DNA from: Galaxea fascicularis
Lineage: Eukaryota; Cnidaria; Anthozoa; Scleractinia; Euphylliidae
Direction: 5' to 3'
NCBI GenBank assembly: GCA_948470475.1
Contig: OX419337.1
Span: 3,583,482 to 3,647,481 of the forward strand
DNA length: 64,000 nucleotides
Every line of letters starts with the position of its first letter. The stretch's first letter is position 1. Positions 43,120 to 55,100 of the stretch are shown here, one piece after another. The notes under the pieces were generated by a model. The model searched no databases and was not told the DNA's origin. It saw only the letters and a list, made by a program, of their open reading frames with translations. The position numbers and the translations under genes are program-made.

Positions 43120-46100
43120 CTAAAGGCAACAACAAAAAGAGTGTAAACAATACTTTTTGTGGTTGCAACTAGGACTAGGGAATATTGGAACATTTGCGTG
43201 CGTCACTTCAATACACGATCACTTCTGATCACTTCTAACTTTTGAGAATCCTTTCAATTGTAGTGGGACGGTTTATTTACCGATACAGTTGGGAGAGCTG
43301 CTCCAAAGAAGGGATACGTTTACCTGTACCCCTAGCAAGCCAGAACAATTACGCAGTAGCAAAACCTTTTGGTCACCACGACAATTTGATCAAAAGTGAA
43401 AAAAAAAAACCGGTTAATTTAATTTAATTTTTCTTTTTTTATATATCCTGAATTATTTCTTGGGACATGGAAGGGCGTCCACCACTGAAAATTGAAAGAA
43501 AAAGGGGAATGAACAGTTCGGTTGATAGTTACCTTCCCATACATGGCACCAGTCCTTCTTCCAGAACTTTCGCATCCTTTCTCGTACGTTGCGCCACCCA
43601 TTTCCAACTCTGCCGCGCTTGATCGTAATTCGCGCGCGTGTTGATCACGTGAAGTGTTTCTCCAACAGTAAAGCTCAGCTCATCAGGTGACATAGCCTTA
43701 TATGGGTGGATCGTCCTGAAGACCAAACAGAAATTCCATGTGATAAGAATTCAGATATGGCAGACTTTCTACGTAAAAAGGGAGAGCACAATAATGCTTA
43801 TTCCTGATCCGGTTTACGAATGACAACATAACTGAAATTAGCTATTGCCAAAAAGAAAACGCGTATTCTAGAACGGGATAATCTTGGCGGAGCGAATATG
43901 ACAACAACGTGCAGAACAGTCTGGGCCGACCACCTTAACCTGATTTCTGGTGCCACGTCGCACCCTTGGCAGCCGCGCACAATTTCCTGTCGAAATTAAT
44001 TTGGCTTGCTTGCTTGCTTTGGTTTTGCTTTACTTTGCTTGCTGATTGGATGACAAAACTCGCGCCACTTTCGTAACCAAAACCAAAACCAAAACCAATC
44101 GCTAGTTCCACGCGCGAATTTTCTTGCGCTTGACGTCGGTTGCATATAATTCTGATTGGTTCACTGAGCTGCCTACGTTTCTTTTGACTGGTCAATATAA
44201 TTGCTTTGGTTTTGGTTCCACGACAGTCAATTGAAAACCGCTCTATTCCGAGCACACCACATTATGTTAGGTAGGGTAGGTTGCCTTTATTTATGCACGA
44301 TATGTATGAAATCTAAAAGCTTGTGGGGTCGTGTTCATTTTGTTTATTCTGATATTGAGAGCAAAATTATCGGAATACCATTCCTTTCATTCCTAAAAAC
44401 AAGGTTACTGTCTGTTCCGAGTATTCCTACTCTTGATTACTCCCATGTGTTTGAATTAACAGTTTAGTCTACAGCCGGTTTTGAATTGATTGTCGACAGT
44501 CCATTGCGTTTGCTTTCACTGATCGCGACTTGCACGCTCGCATTTTCCCGCCCTTTGCGCCAGCTACATGTAATTGCTTCGTATTCTGGTTGGCTCATTG
44601 CGCTGTTTGCCACTGTTGTGATTGGCTAAAGTAATTGCTTTGGTTTTTGGTTTTACAACACTCAATTAAAAATCGCTCTAAACGCGTTTAAACAGCAGTC
44701 TGATTACAAGTTTAAACCTGCCAGGATGAAATGGAAAAGTGTCATCAAAATGCAAATTCTCTCCAGTTATCTCCATAAATTAGAAGCTGGAGTATAAATT
44801 AAAATTAAAAACTAAATTAAGGATAATAGTTTGGAGGTATTTGTTCTAGATGTGTTTAGTCCTTAGTGATAATTTTCACGTGGCGTATCATGCCTGATGA
44901 AATCGTGACAAGAAAAGAGAAAAGAGGAAGTACAGTCGAACCTGTATTTAGCGGTCACCCTTGGGGGTTGGCGAAATGACCGCTAAATACAGGGTGGCCG
45001 CTTAATACAGGTTGATCAGAATACAGGAAAACGAGGAGAACGCCATTTTATATATCACATTCATCACTAATTGAGACCAGGCAAAATATAATCGTCAATT
45101 TCCACCAATTTAAAAGATTTGTGAAAATAATCACGGGATTCTCTTACCTGGCAGGCTATTTTGGTATCACATGAGTGATGTTTGTTTACAAAGTGACCGT
45201 TTAATGCAGGTCAAGACAATAGAAACAGCCCGTTGGGACCTAGTAGAAGGTGGCCGCGACCGCCTAATAGAGGTGACCGCTTAATAGAGGTAAAAACTAC
45301 AGAAATTAAGGGAAGACATTTTCGGGACTTTAACAACTGACCGCTTAATGGAGGGTGACCGCTTAACACGGTGCCGCTTAATACAGGTTCGACTGTAGAT
45401 GCTGGTCACTTACGGCACCTAAAGGGCTTGTTGCTGCGAATGGCGACAAACCATACACAATCCGTCTGATAACTTGAACATTTAATCACATCCTTTCACG
45501 AGAAGCCGTAAGAAAAAACTCACAGAACAGATACGCCATTATAAAGATAGAGAAAGATAGAGTTTCCATAAAGAGGGACTAACTGAAAAAACTAAAAGAA
45601 AACCGAAGTTTCTGAGGTATTAACTCGGTGGCCCGCTTGGTCACCGTTCGAAGACGACCCCCAACCCGCATGCGCGAAACTAAATGCCACTACACAGGGT
45701 GCCCAGCTGAGCCACACGAAGATCAGTAGTAACAGGGCTAAAGCTAACCAAGGGTCTATGGGACGTGCCCTATACCGCGATGGTTCAGCAGAGCGAGAGG
45801 AAAGTGAAATTCTGAAGAATACACATTGAAACGTACCTGACGTAAAGTGAATCATAAGGTTTGTCTTCAAGGATTTCCTCGTAATCTAATAGGAAAAAAG
45901 AAAAATTTTCAGTGAAAATATTAGACGCATAACAAACCTATTTGTTTCAAAGAGAATGATCTAAAAAGGCTGTAAGGTAGGGGTGTGGCCAAACTGTGTA
46001 TCCAATGGACCGAGGAGGGTTTGTGGAAAACAGCGAGACGTTGATATGTGATCACCGCAATCTAATAGCAGAAATTTGCAACACTTGTTGACAGTAATGT

Positions 46101-49100
46101 CGAACCTCTTTTTCAGTCTGGAAAAATAGTTCTAAAGCCATCAAGAATACGACCACACTTACTTGTCACCATTTGGGCTTCGATTCTTAGATATGTGCAC
46201 GTGCTCAGAAGGCGAACAATCCTCGTGGCGTGATCTAAGGTGGCTCTTGTCAGATCATAGCTATTCAGCTGAAGAGTAAAAAGACCAGCCTTAACAAACC
46301 TTTGAAGGATAATTATTGTAAGGCTCAACCAGGTGACTTATGAAAACGCACCTCAAGTTTCCCCAGAATCTAAGCCTTTAATAGCCATTATCAACATGTA
46401 TTTTCTCCTTCACTTTGTCACATATTTCATATGTTGCATGTAGGGAGAATTTGTATAAACGTTAACTCAACTGATCCATCTCCTGTATTCTCACGCCCTG
46501 TGTTATTGAAGATGTAGTGATATTGTATGGAGAAGTTGTATGAAGTCAGACTGTGGGTGTAGCGACAATTCAAATACAAATGCAAAATCAGTTTCTGCCT
46601 GTGTACCAATAGATTGAGAGTAAACCAAACTTGACCATTACCTTAAAGTTATGTCTGCTATTTAAGACTGAAACAACGTTCACACCTCAGATACGAGTTT
46701 GGAAGCATTGGCCTGTCATGTGAACGTGGCTTCATTGTGGAGAACCAAACGCAGAGAATATGAAGGAGAATGTACGGAAATCATACGGCCAAAACATGAA
46801 GCTTATATGGCATTCATGCCCTACCTTTAGAAGTCTGTCACCAATCTGTAGCCCTGCAGCCTTACAAATGGAATTTTCTAGGAGCTCGACAACGTAGACT
46901 CCTACGCGGTAACCACCAGATACCTCCAGCCCCAGGCTATCAAGCGGCTTCTTCTCGAATCGAATTACACGGGGACTAGAAAGAGAAAGAGATCCATCGG
47001 GGCTGATTTTGTAGCCTACAAGATTCGCATTGCATTTATAAGTCCACAAACGTTCTCTTGAAGAGAGTTTCGTAAACATGGTTGCAAGTCTTGAACAATG
47101 TCATTGAATAAAAAATGTAATTATTCTACACTGACACAAGAGTACTCTCCTTGCCAAAGAAGTCGAACCAAAGACTCTCAGATTACGAGTTTAGATGACT
47201 AACGTTTCGACAATATGAGAGAAAATATTATGAAAATAGAGTGAGTAGTGTAACGTATGTAGCTGGTATAAAGCTCTGGGCCCGGTTGTTCGAAAGCCGA
47301 TTAACATAATCCAGGATTAGCGTAAACTTTGATTGCAGTTTTCAACTATTGGATGAAAGTTGTTTTCGCTACTTTTTGTTTTTCAGGATTGACTTCCCCT
47401 AATCTAAAGTTTTGCAGAATATCGGCATTGAACAACATTTGGGGACAGAGAAATAAGCTCCTTGATTAATTTTTAATCCTGGATTAGCGTTAATCGGCTT
47501 TCGAACAACGGAGCCCTGGTTAACATCGTACTTCACTCTTTCTTTCTTTCTTCTCGTTTCAAGACATTGCTTCTGGGCAACTTAGGAAAAACGACCAACA
47601 ATTCCCCCTCAATAACCACATGAACTTACCTACCCCCTGAGGGGACTATTGATCCACATGTATTTGACCTCACTAAACCTGAATTCAATCCATCATCATC
47701 AACTCGGACAGCGGTGATGGTGGATTGGGCACGCAGCAATGTCCCATCGACCAAAGCGGGCGTAAGAAAAGTTCCCGACTGCAACTGCGAAGTGCTCACA
47801 AACTTCCGGTTCATGGGAGAACGATTATTCGGTTTCAATGTCCCACAATCGCAGGCATCGCTCTCTTTAGCGTCTGTTGTATTCTGGGAATCGTCAGCTC
47901 CAGTCCCCGTCCTTGCATCCGGCCAATCGTCCGCGACAATGGTCTCAAGCTGGGAGTCTGAGGAGGGGCTATATATAGCCGCCGCATTCCTGTGTCTGTC
48001 CGACATGAAAAGTCCATATCCAGAGTATTTATTTCCGTACAGATCAGAGGTTGAGTCTGCGAGGGACGAATCATTGTTTGAACTCATCGAACCAATGCTC
48101 GAGTTCATGGAGAGTTTGGAGTCACGTGATATTGAGCTTTCATTTGATATGAGTGACAGGCGGTTGTCACCGTTGGAGCGGGGAAGTCTTCTTAGCACCA
48201 CAGTGTCAGATTCAGAGTCCGTGGCGCTCACAGTCTGAAAAAGAAGAAGAGCAATTAAGTGGCGACAAGAGTACGACATGTACGTGAAAATAGCAACAAG
48301 CTAACTGTGGGAAAACGAAGATAACAGCTTGGCGCTTGAGTCATTGGCATACCCGGCGTATTATTCAAACCGTTCTCTGTGTACGTTGTATGGAATCAAT
48401 TGGAGAATTTGTTTTAGTCGTCGCGATATTTTATCTTTGATGATCGTTTCTTTTTCTCTCGTGGAGCACTATTTGATCAAGGAGTCGTAGGGCATGTACA
48501 TGAAGTAGTAAATTTGACTCACGTCTGGCCATAAGGGTCAGTTCTAAAGACTGTCGACCGCTTCATCGCTCTACAAAACTCATGTTCTTTGCATGCAGTG
48601 GTTTTAATAGAGAATGGATCATGCAGATAAACTGCTGTCATGATCCTGTAAGAACGACACCCACATTGTACCCCAGGAAATTAATGGCGAACAATCTGAA
48701 GAATTTGCAAATTGATACCAGTGAGATATACCTACCTTCACCTCACACGTTCGCGACCTGGCCTGTATTGTTCTGGCCACGTGAAGCTTGAGTTTGTCTC
48801 CTGACTTTTTGGTAACTTTCTCCACAGAAGCAGCAATTATTTTGTCCAGGTGTTTCCCGTTAATCTGCAACACAAAGCAAAAACGTTTGTTACATATAGT
48901 CAAAAACGCACAAAGCATTCGACCACTGCGCTTGTTCAAACACGAAATTTCTTTAAGGACATCGAGAATAACACCCAAAGTAATTTGTCGAAGGATCCGA
49001 AGATCAACGACAAATGAACTTTGGGTATTTTCCGATAGAGTGGGGTTAAACTTGATAAAACTGGTCTTGCAGTCAATTTCCTGTCTTGCAATCCATAGGT

Positions 49101-52100
49101 AGAGTCAAGAATCAACGCTAGTCCCATATTTACTCATAGAATAATACCATGACCCTGATTTCCGCCATTATGGTAGCCGAACCATTATGTTATTCAGTGA
49201 GCTGCAAAGGGCGTGCATAGTCATATTAGACCCGTGCTAAATACTGCAAGGATCACTCCTTTATATTAGTCTTGTTTGATGGTCAAGAAAGAAGTTATTT
49301 TACATTACCTTCATAACGTAATCGCCAACTTCCAGCTTGTTCTGATCTTCTGATACAAGACTATGCTTAAGTTCTTTCACATACAACCCGCATTCAAATC
49401 CAAGACCTAAAACCAGTTTACACGAGTTCAGAAACAGACTTGCCTCTTCAGAGAGAGAAAAAATGCCTGTATTTCTTTACTTAAAGTACATTCAGCAGAG
49501 TTACTCAATTATGATTGGTCGATGGTAGTAAAATAAATCTCAAAATGCACTCCGTGGGAGTACCTATTAAGTATCCATGGCAACAGCGCGTTTTGAGATT
49601 GCACTCGTATTTTCAAGAAAGGTAAAAAATCATTCGTTCTTATAATGACGATCTGAGCTCAAGCTCCTGGCTTGTGTGATTCCTTAACTAGAATCCAGAG
49701 TCAATAACTCAAGACGTCAAGGTTAGCTTAAATTAAAATCCAAATAAGTTTAAAACAGGACTTGAAACAACGCCGCCGGGCTATGGTGGTTGAGAACATA
49801 CCTTTAGAAAATAAAAATGGACAAGGCGAAGGAATATTACAAAGGCGGCGAAATAAATGTGGTTAATAACAAACAGAGGGAACCCTGCCTGGCTTTGCTA
49901 TTGACGCCCTTGGCAATGTCAACATCGTGAGGGTAGACGGTCCTCTGTGACATTTACTAACGACCTTTCCCTATTTTTAGACTAATTCTTGGTCCTGTTA
50001 ATTAAGTTAAGTTGTGGGGTTTTAATGACGGTTTGAATTGTATTGATTTCACGGGACACTTGATCTAGAGTCAAAGGCAAATTACAGTGGGGTCACAATT
50101 TCCCCCACCCCCCTCCCCCCATCCTCTTCCCCTTTAACTGCTGTTGATTTAGCTACGAGCCTTATGGCCTCTAAATGAACGCTGACTCGTGCAAACATAC
50201 CGGATTTAGATTTCTTGGGTGTTCTCAGATCCAAGTCAAAACTAATCTGACATGAACCAACAGGTCGCTTGAGAACCTGAGAAACAAACAAAGTGATGAG
50301 GAACCAGACGAAAATAAAATGAAAAGTACTTTGAACTTAACGATACAGGTCACCGTCACGTGATATGTGAGTTGATTTCATGACCAGTTCCAGTCTTACC
50401 ATGGTGGGCTCGGAGATGGCTCCATCCAGCAGGGACTTAAGGAGATTTAAATCAGAATCCGTCACTGGAATATCGTTGACAGATACTATCTCATCGTATT
50501 TTCTGTTAGAAAAAAAAGTGAAGCCCGTTAATCAGTCACGTTATACTCCAGTCAATGAGTCAAGCAGCCGAGCAATAATTCAGTCAGTCACTTACTCAAC
50601 GAATAAATTAATCGGTAGATTGTGATCCGCAGAAAAGTACAGTATTCGTCTTACTTGCAAAGATGAATGCGTAGCAAGCGCTTTACAAAGGTACCATTGT
50701 CAACTCGTACCACATATCCCCCCCACTCCCCCCCCCCACTTGCATCCATGGATACCGGAGCCATTATTTAAATCATTCCATTGGCGAAGGCTTTGTTGGT
50801 TATTCAAAGAGACACAGAAAGGAGTACAATTGCGTCTTTACGTAAGTGGTATTCTATTGCACTGTATTGTAGTAAGTATCCCATATTACACTTCAAGTAA
50901 TTTGAGTAATTTAATGTTCGATTGGCGAGTAACGTAATTACGATATTGTAAATAGAGTATATAGTATTGCCCGACGCGAGTAAAAGTGTAGGCAGCGGTA
51001 TTGTAAAAAGAAAACTGCGTGTTAGTACGCAAGAAGTGTTCGAAAATAACGCACAAAATAAAGCAACAGATGGTCGGCAAAAAGCACACAAAATTGAGTC
51101 TTTTTGTAAGGGCCGTCGACATATTCTCTTTTTCCTCGGTTAACGGCGTTTGTAAGGCGAATCTATTTTCGGACGTTAGTGCGGGGCATTGCTGACCAAA
51201 TGAAAAGTGAGCCATTTTAATAAAGTGACGTCATTTTGAGAATGGCACCGGCGTTGACGTCAAGCGATGAAGAAGTAAAAACGTCGATGGCCCTTAATAA
51301 AGCTATGGAAACAGTGAGTGTGTCTATGATCGACAAATACCTGATGTTCTTAGCTGTGCCAAATGATTTGTTGATATCAATCACTGCAGTACAAGGCCTG
51401 CCACTTATTGAAACTCGAGCAAATCTGATAGAGTCCAATGGATCATCCTAAACGCAAAAGATGAAAAATAAATAATCGCGCCAAATATGAACGTTCATGT
51501 CTCTTAATGACCATACTCTGCAAGGAGCCATTTCCAAATTACCTCAGGCCTCTTTTTCAAAGCGAGTCTTAGTGCTCATCCTTTCATATACAAATCAATT
51601 TTCATTCACATGAAAATGAGTTTAATTTGCGTGTGAATGAAAATTGATTTGTGTCTGAAAGGATAAGCACTAAGACTCGCTTTGAAAAAGAGGCCTGAGG
51701 TAATTCGGAAATGGCCTATTCACAGGGTGGAAACAAGGTATATCTTTTCATCAGTGATCCAATTTTTAGGCCCAAGATTCTGATCCCTGATCCCAAAAAT
51801 ATGGCAAAATCTGATTCCTGGTCTATTAAAAACTGGTGATCCTGATCCCATGACTTGTGATTCCAGATCTAGCGGCAGTGATCCCAAACCCTCTGATCTC
51901 AGATCCCACGGATGTGTTCCCAGATCCCATATACCTCGTTACGACCCTGAATTTACTTCCATCAACCATTGCAACATACCTTCTCTAAAGACACTCGGAT
52001 TTCTTCACTTTCCGTGAATGTTGTGTCTGGGGACTAAAAACACGCCATATTGTTAGAGAATGTCCCTCAAAAACTCCATAAATTATCTCGAGAAAGTCCC

Positions 52101-55100
52101 TCTTGAGCGCCACCATTTTAGTTGCCAGCATTCGTTTCTTTTCCCTTTCAAAAACAAGGCATTCAAATCTTGTGCTCTATCTAAGCGGCCCCCTATTAAA
52201 TGGTCACCCCCTCTTAGGCGGCCAGTCCCGATGACGGTTCTTCTATTGTTTTTTACCTCAGCCGCAATTCAGCGGACACTTTCCATCTCCCCGAGGGTGG
52301 CCGCTTAATAGGGGTTTAACTGGCCGAGATTTAGCAATCCCATTTATTTTTCTAGCAAATAAACACGGTCACACTATCTTCTTAATGACGGGAAAACCAT
52401 AAAGCACGAGCTCATCTGTTGTCAATCCTACCTCTGTTCCCTCGGTGTTATCTCCCTCGCAAAACTTGCATTCTTTAAGCGAGCAGGGAATTGACAGTTC
52501 GCTAGAATTGTTCGCGCTCAAACCGGTTTTCGCCAACCGGTTTAGCAAGTGATTGTATTCTTCTTTCAACTTCTCTAACTGTTCCGCGGTTGAAAAGCAT
52601 TTCTGGATCGCTTCATCCCTTGCTTGAACAATGGCGGCAATTTCGCGATGAAGCCTCTTCCTCTCTTTAACCGACTGTCTCCATTGCTCCTTAGCATGGT
52701 CCCTTTCTCTCTTATAACTTTCTGACTTTTCTTCCAGGGAAGTTACTCTCGCGTCCATTTCAATGTTTCTTTGTTGGGACTTGGTCAGTTCAGCACTTAA
52801 TTTCCGTGCTGATGCGTTCTTGTCCGATTCACTTCTCAAGGCGTTGTCCAGCTCTCTGATTGAATCACTGTGCTCTTGTCTTGATAATTCAACTTGTTCA
52901 TTTAGTAACGATGTATCTTGCTTAATCTTTTTAAGGGCTTCTTCTTTTCGTTTAAGCTTCATCGTTAGTTCATCGCGTTCTGATTTTACCTGTAAATTAA
53001 AGGTATCAGTGTCAGATGAATGCTCAACCTTACCAACCTTTCACTAAGCCCCTATGTAAACCCCCATCTCTTTCTGATTTCACTGCTCCCTATTTATTTT
53101 TTGCCACTTCCCTCCCAGTTTTAGTGTTCCGCGATATGTTCGGATTTCTGGGGACATAAAACCAAAACTGAAAAAACAAATCACAAAAAGGTTGGTTTGA
53201 TGGGTGGCGAGCTAACAGACGAACCGAGGAAAATGAGTAGGGAATTTGACAAGATCTTTACAGAAGCGGCGAGGGGGAGAGGGGGTGGGGATAATTGGAA
53301 ACTTAGGGGAACATTTTAATCTGTTGGTACCTCCATCTCAAGAACACATCAGTACGTTTAAACATGTTTTTGATGTTGCCAAGAAAATAATATCCGACTC
53401 ATTGTAAGAAGCTATATGGTTCAAACACCCAGGACTGGTTAGAGGAGCAATATAAGAGCCGGATTGATTACTTAGACCGTGCAAACCGTTTAGGCTCGAC
53501 GCTTCATTCACATTCGCGGATGAATTATGAACGAATAGACAGTGAAAGTTACTGCAAAGTACGAAGGACTGTGTATTAAAAGCCTTTTGAGCTACACGCA
53601 AATGGTAAGCACAATTACAGAATCGTTTCTTTTCCCGAGGCAATATAAGGATGGCCGACAAAACCACGCAAAATGCTCCATGGTGAACAATAGCACGCAT
53701 TCGTGTACGGGGCGTTCCTTTCTTGCCACCGCGGGCGTCGACAACAAAGGATTTTGGTGCACTTTCGTCTCTTGATAACAAAATAAGGTGGAGTCTAAGG
53801 TAATTGTGTGATGGAGTTAATTGATCTCTAATTTAACCATGCAAATGAGACACCCATTTGTGGGACAACGCTATTAACGCGTTTTAAATTGTTGTGGTTT
53901 TTATCATGTCATCCATTAGATATGATGCGTTTTTTGGAGTTATTGAGGCAAAATTTGAAAAAGATGCAAGATGCAAAATGCGCAATCTTTGTTTTCACTT
54001 CCATGTGCAGTTCACATGAGACCTTTAAAAATTTCATACGACAACGAGGCCTTTTCTACGAGGCGTAAGAATGACAAAATGAGAAATGAGCAACGCTGAT
54101 AGAATGCGCAAAACATTAGTTGGTGTCGGATAAAAATATTGGAATGCTTCACTTTGCTTGATAGCACACAGTCATCTGGCGTCCAAGTTCATTGTGCCCT
54201 GCATTTCGTTGACAGTTATATTAAAACGCCTGTTCGTGTGCCTAGGTGCGTGGGCGGGAAAACAGGTAAAAATAACCTTTCCGCAAAGGAGTTGTTGACC
54301 TTAGACTGAACGAAATAATCCACACTTTAGGATAGCATCGGAAAAACAACGGCATTACCGGAGACCAAATTTAACAACATTTTGCTTTCTAAGTTAATAA
54401 CAAATGCCATCAGTATTCATGACTATTGCCGGGCTACTATCATCTTGATCTGTTAGCCTTTTACTACAACGCTTAACGCTGTAATGTGTTTGGCTTACCA
54501 GACATTGATACTCTTTTCTTTGATGGAGACGTATAATTGCTGGCGGAGAGGATTTGGATTAGCACAGTTTCACTTTTCGCTCCGATAGAGCATTCATCAT
54601 CGATTTCAAAACTTGATAAGTTCATTGAGGCTGCGTCCTAATCAGCTACCATGGGATGGAAATAAAGGTTTTAAAACTACCCAACCAAGACAAGTAAGCG
54701 AATGATTATGCGGCACTGAAAATCCTAGCCAACAGAAACGCCGAATCGTTTTTTCTCTTTATTTCCAGAGGTCAAATTTTTCAGTATCTCATTTGCTATC
54801 TTCTACTGGATTGTCTACGACTACCGATTCATTTACACTATTCGCACAACGCAACCTGAACCAACCAAGTGAAGCGTCTGTTAAATATATTAACAAAGAG
54901 AGCGTTTTACACGTATAAAGTAAACGAACAGTTATACACATATTGAGCGAATAAATGTTGATACCCCTATACATCAGTTTAGCTGCGGAAATACTACATC
55001 GTATTAAAAGGAATATAACATCGAGTAACACTGAATAACCCCATCAAAATTTCCGGGATGGCAATACATCCCGCTGTTATAATTTATGGCCGCCCTATAA

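Noticed and set aside
44201..44467. 88-codon plus-strand frame
   Set aside because: It overlaps an interspersed repeat and has no protein-like pattern.
47714..48238. 174-codon plus-strand frame
   Set aside because: Antisense shadow of the Ser-rich linker exon of gene B, which is supported by splice sites and phase.
53338..53781. 147-codon minus-strand frame in the gene B intron
   Set aside because: No motif, no matching splice sites, and mixed composition; likely chance.
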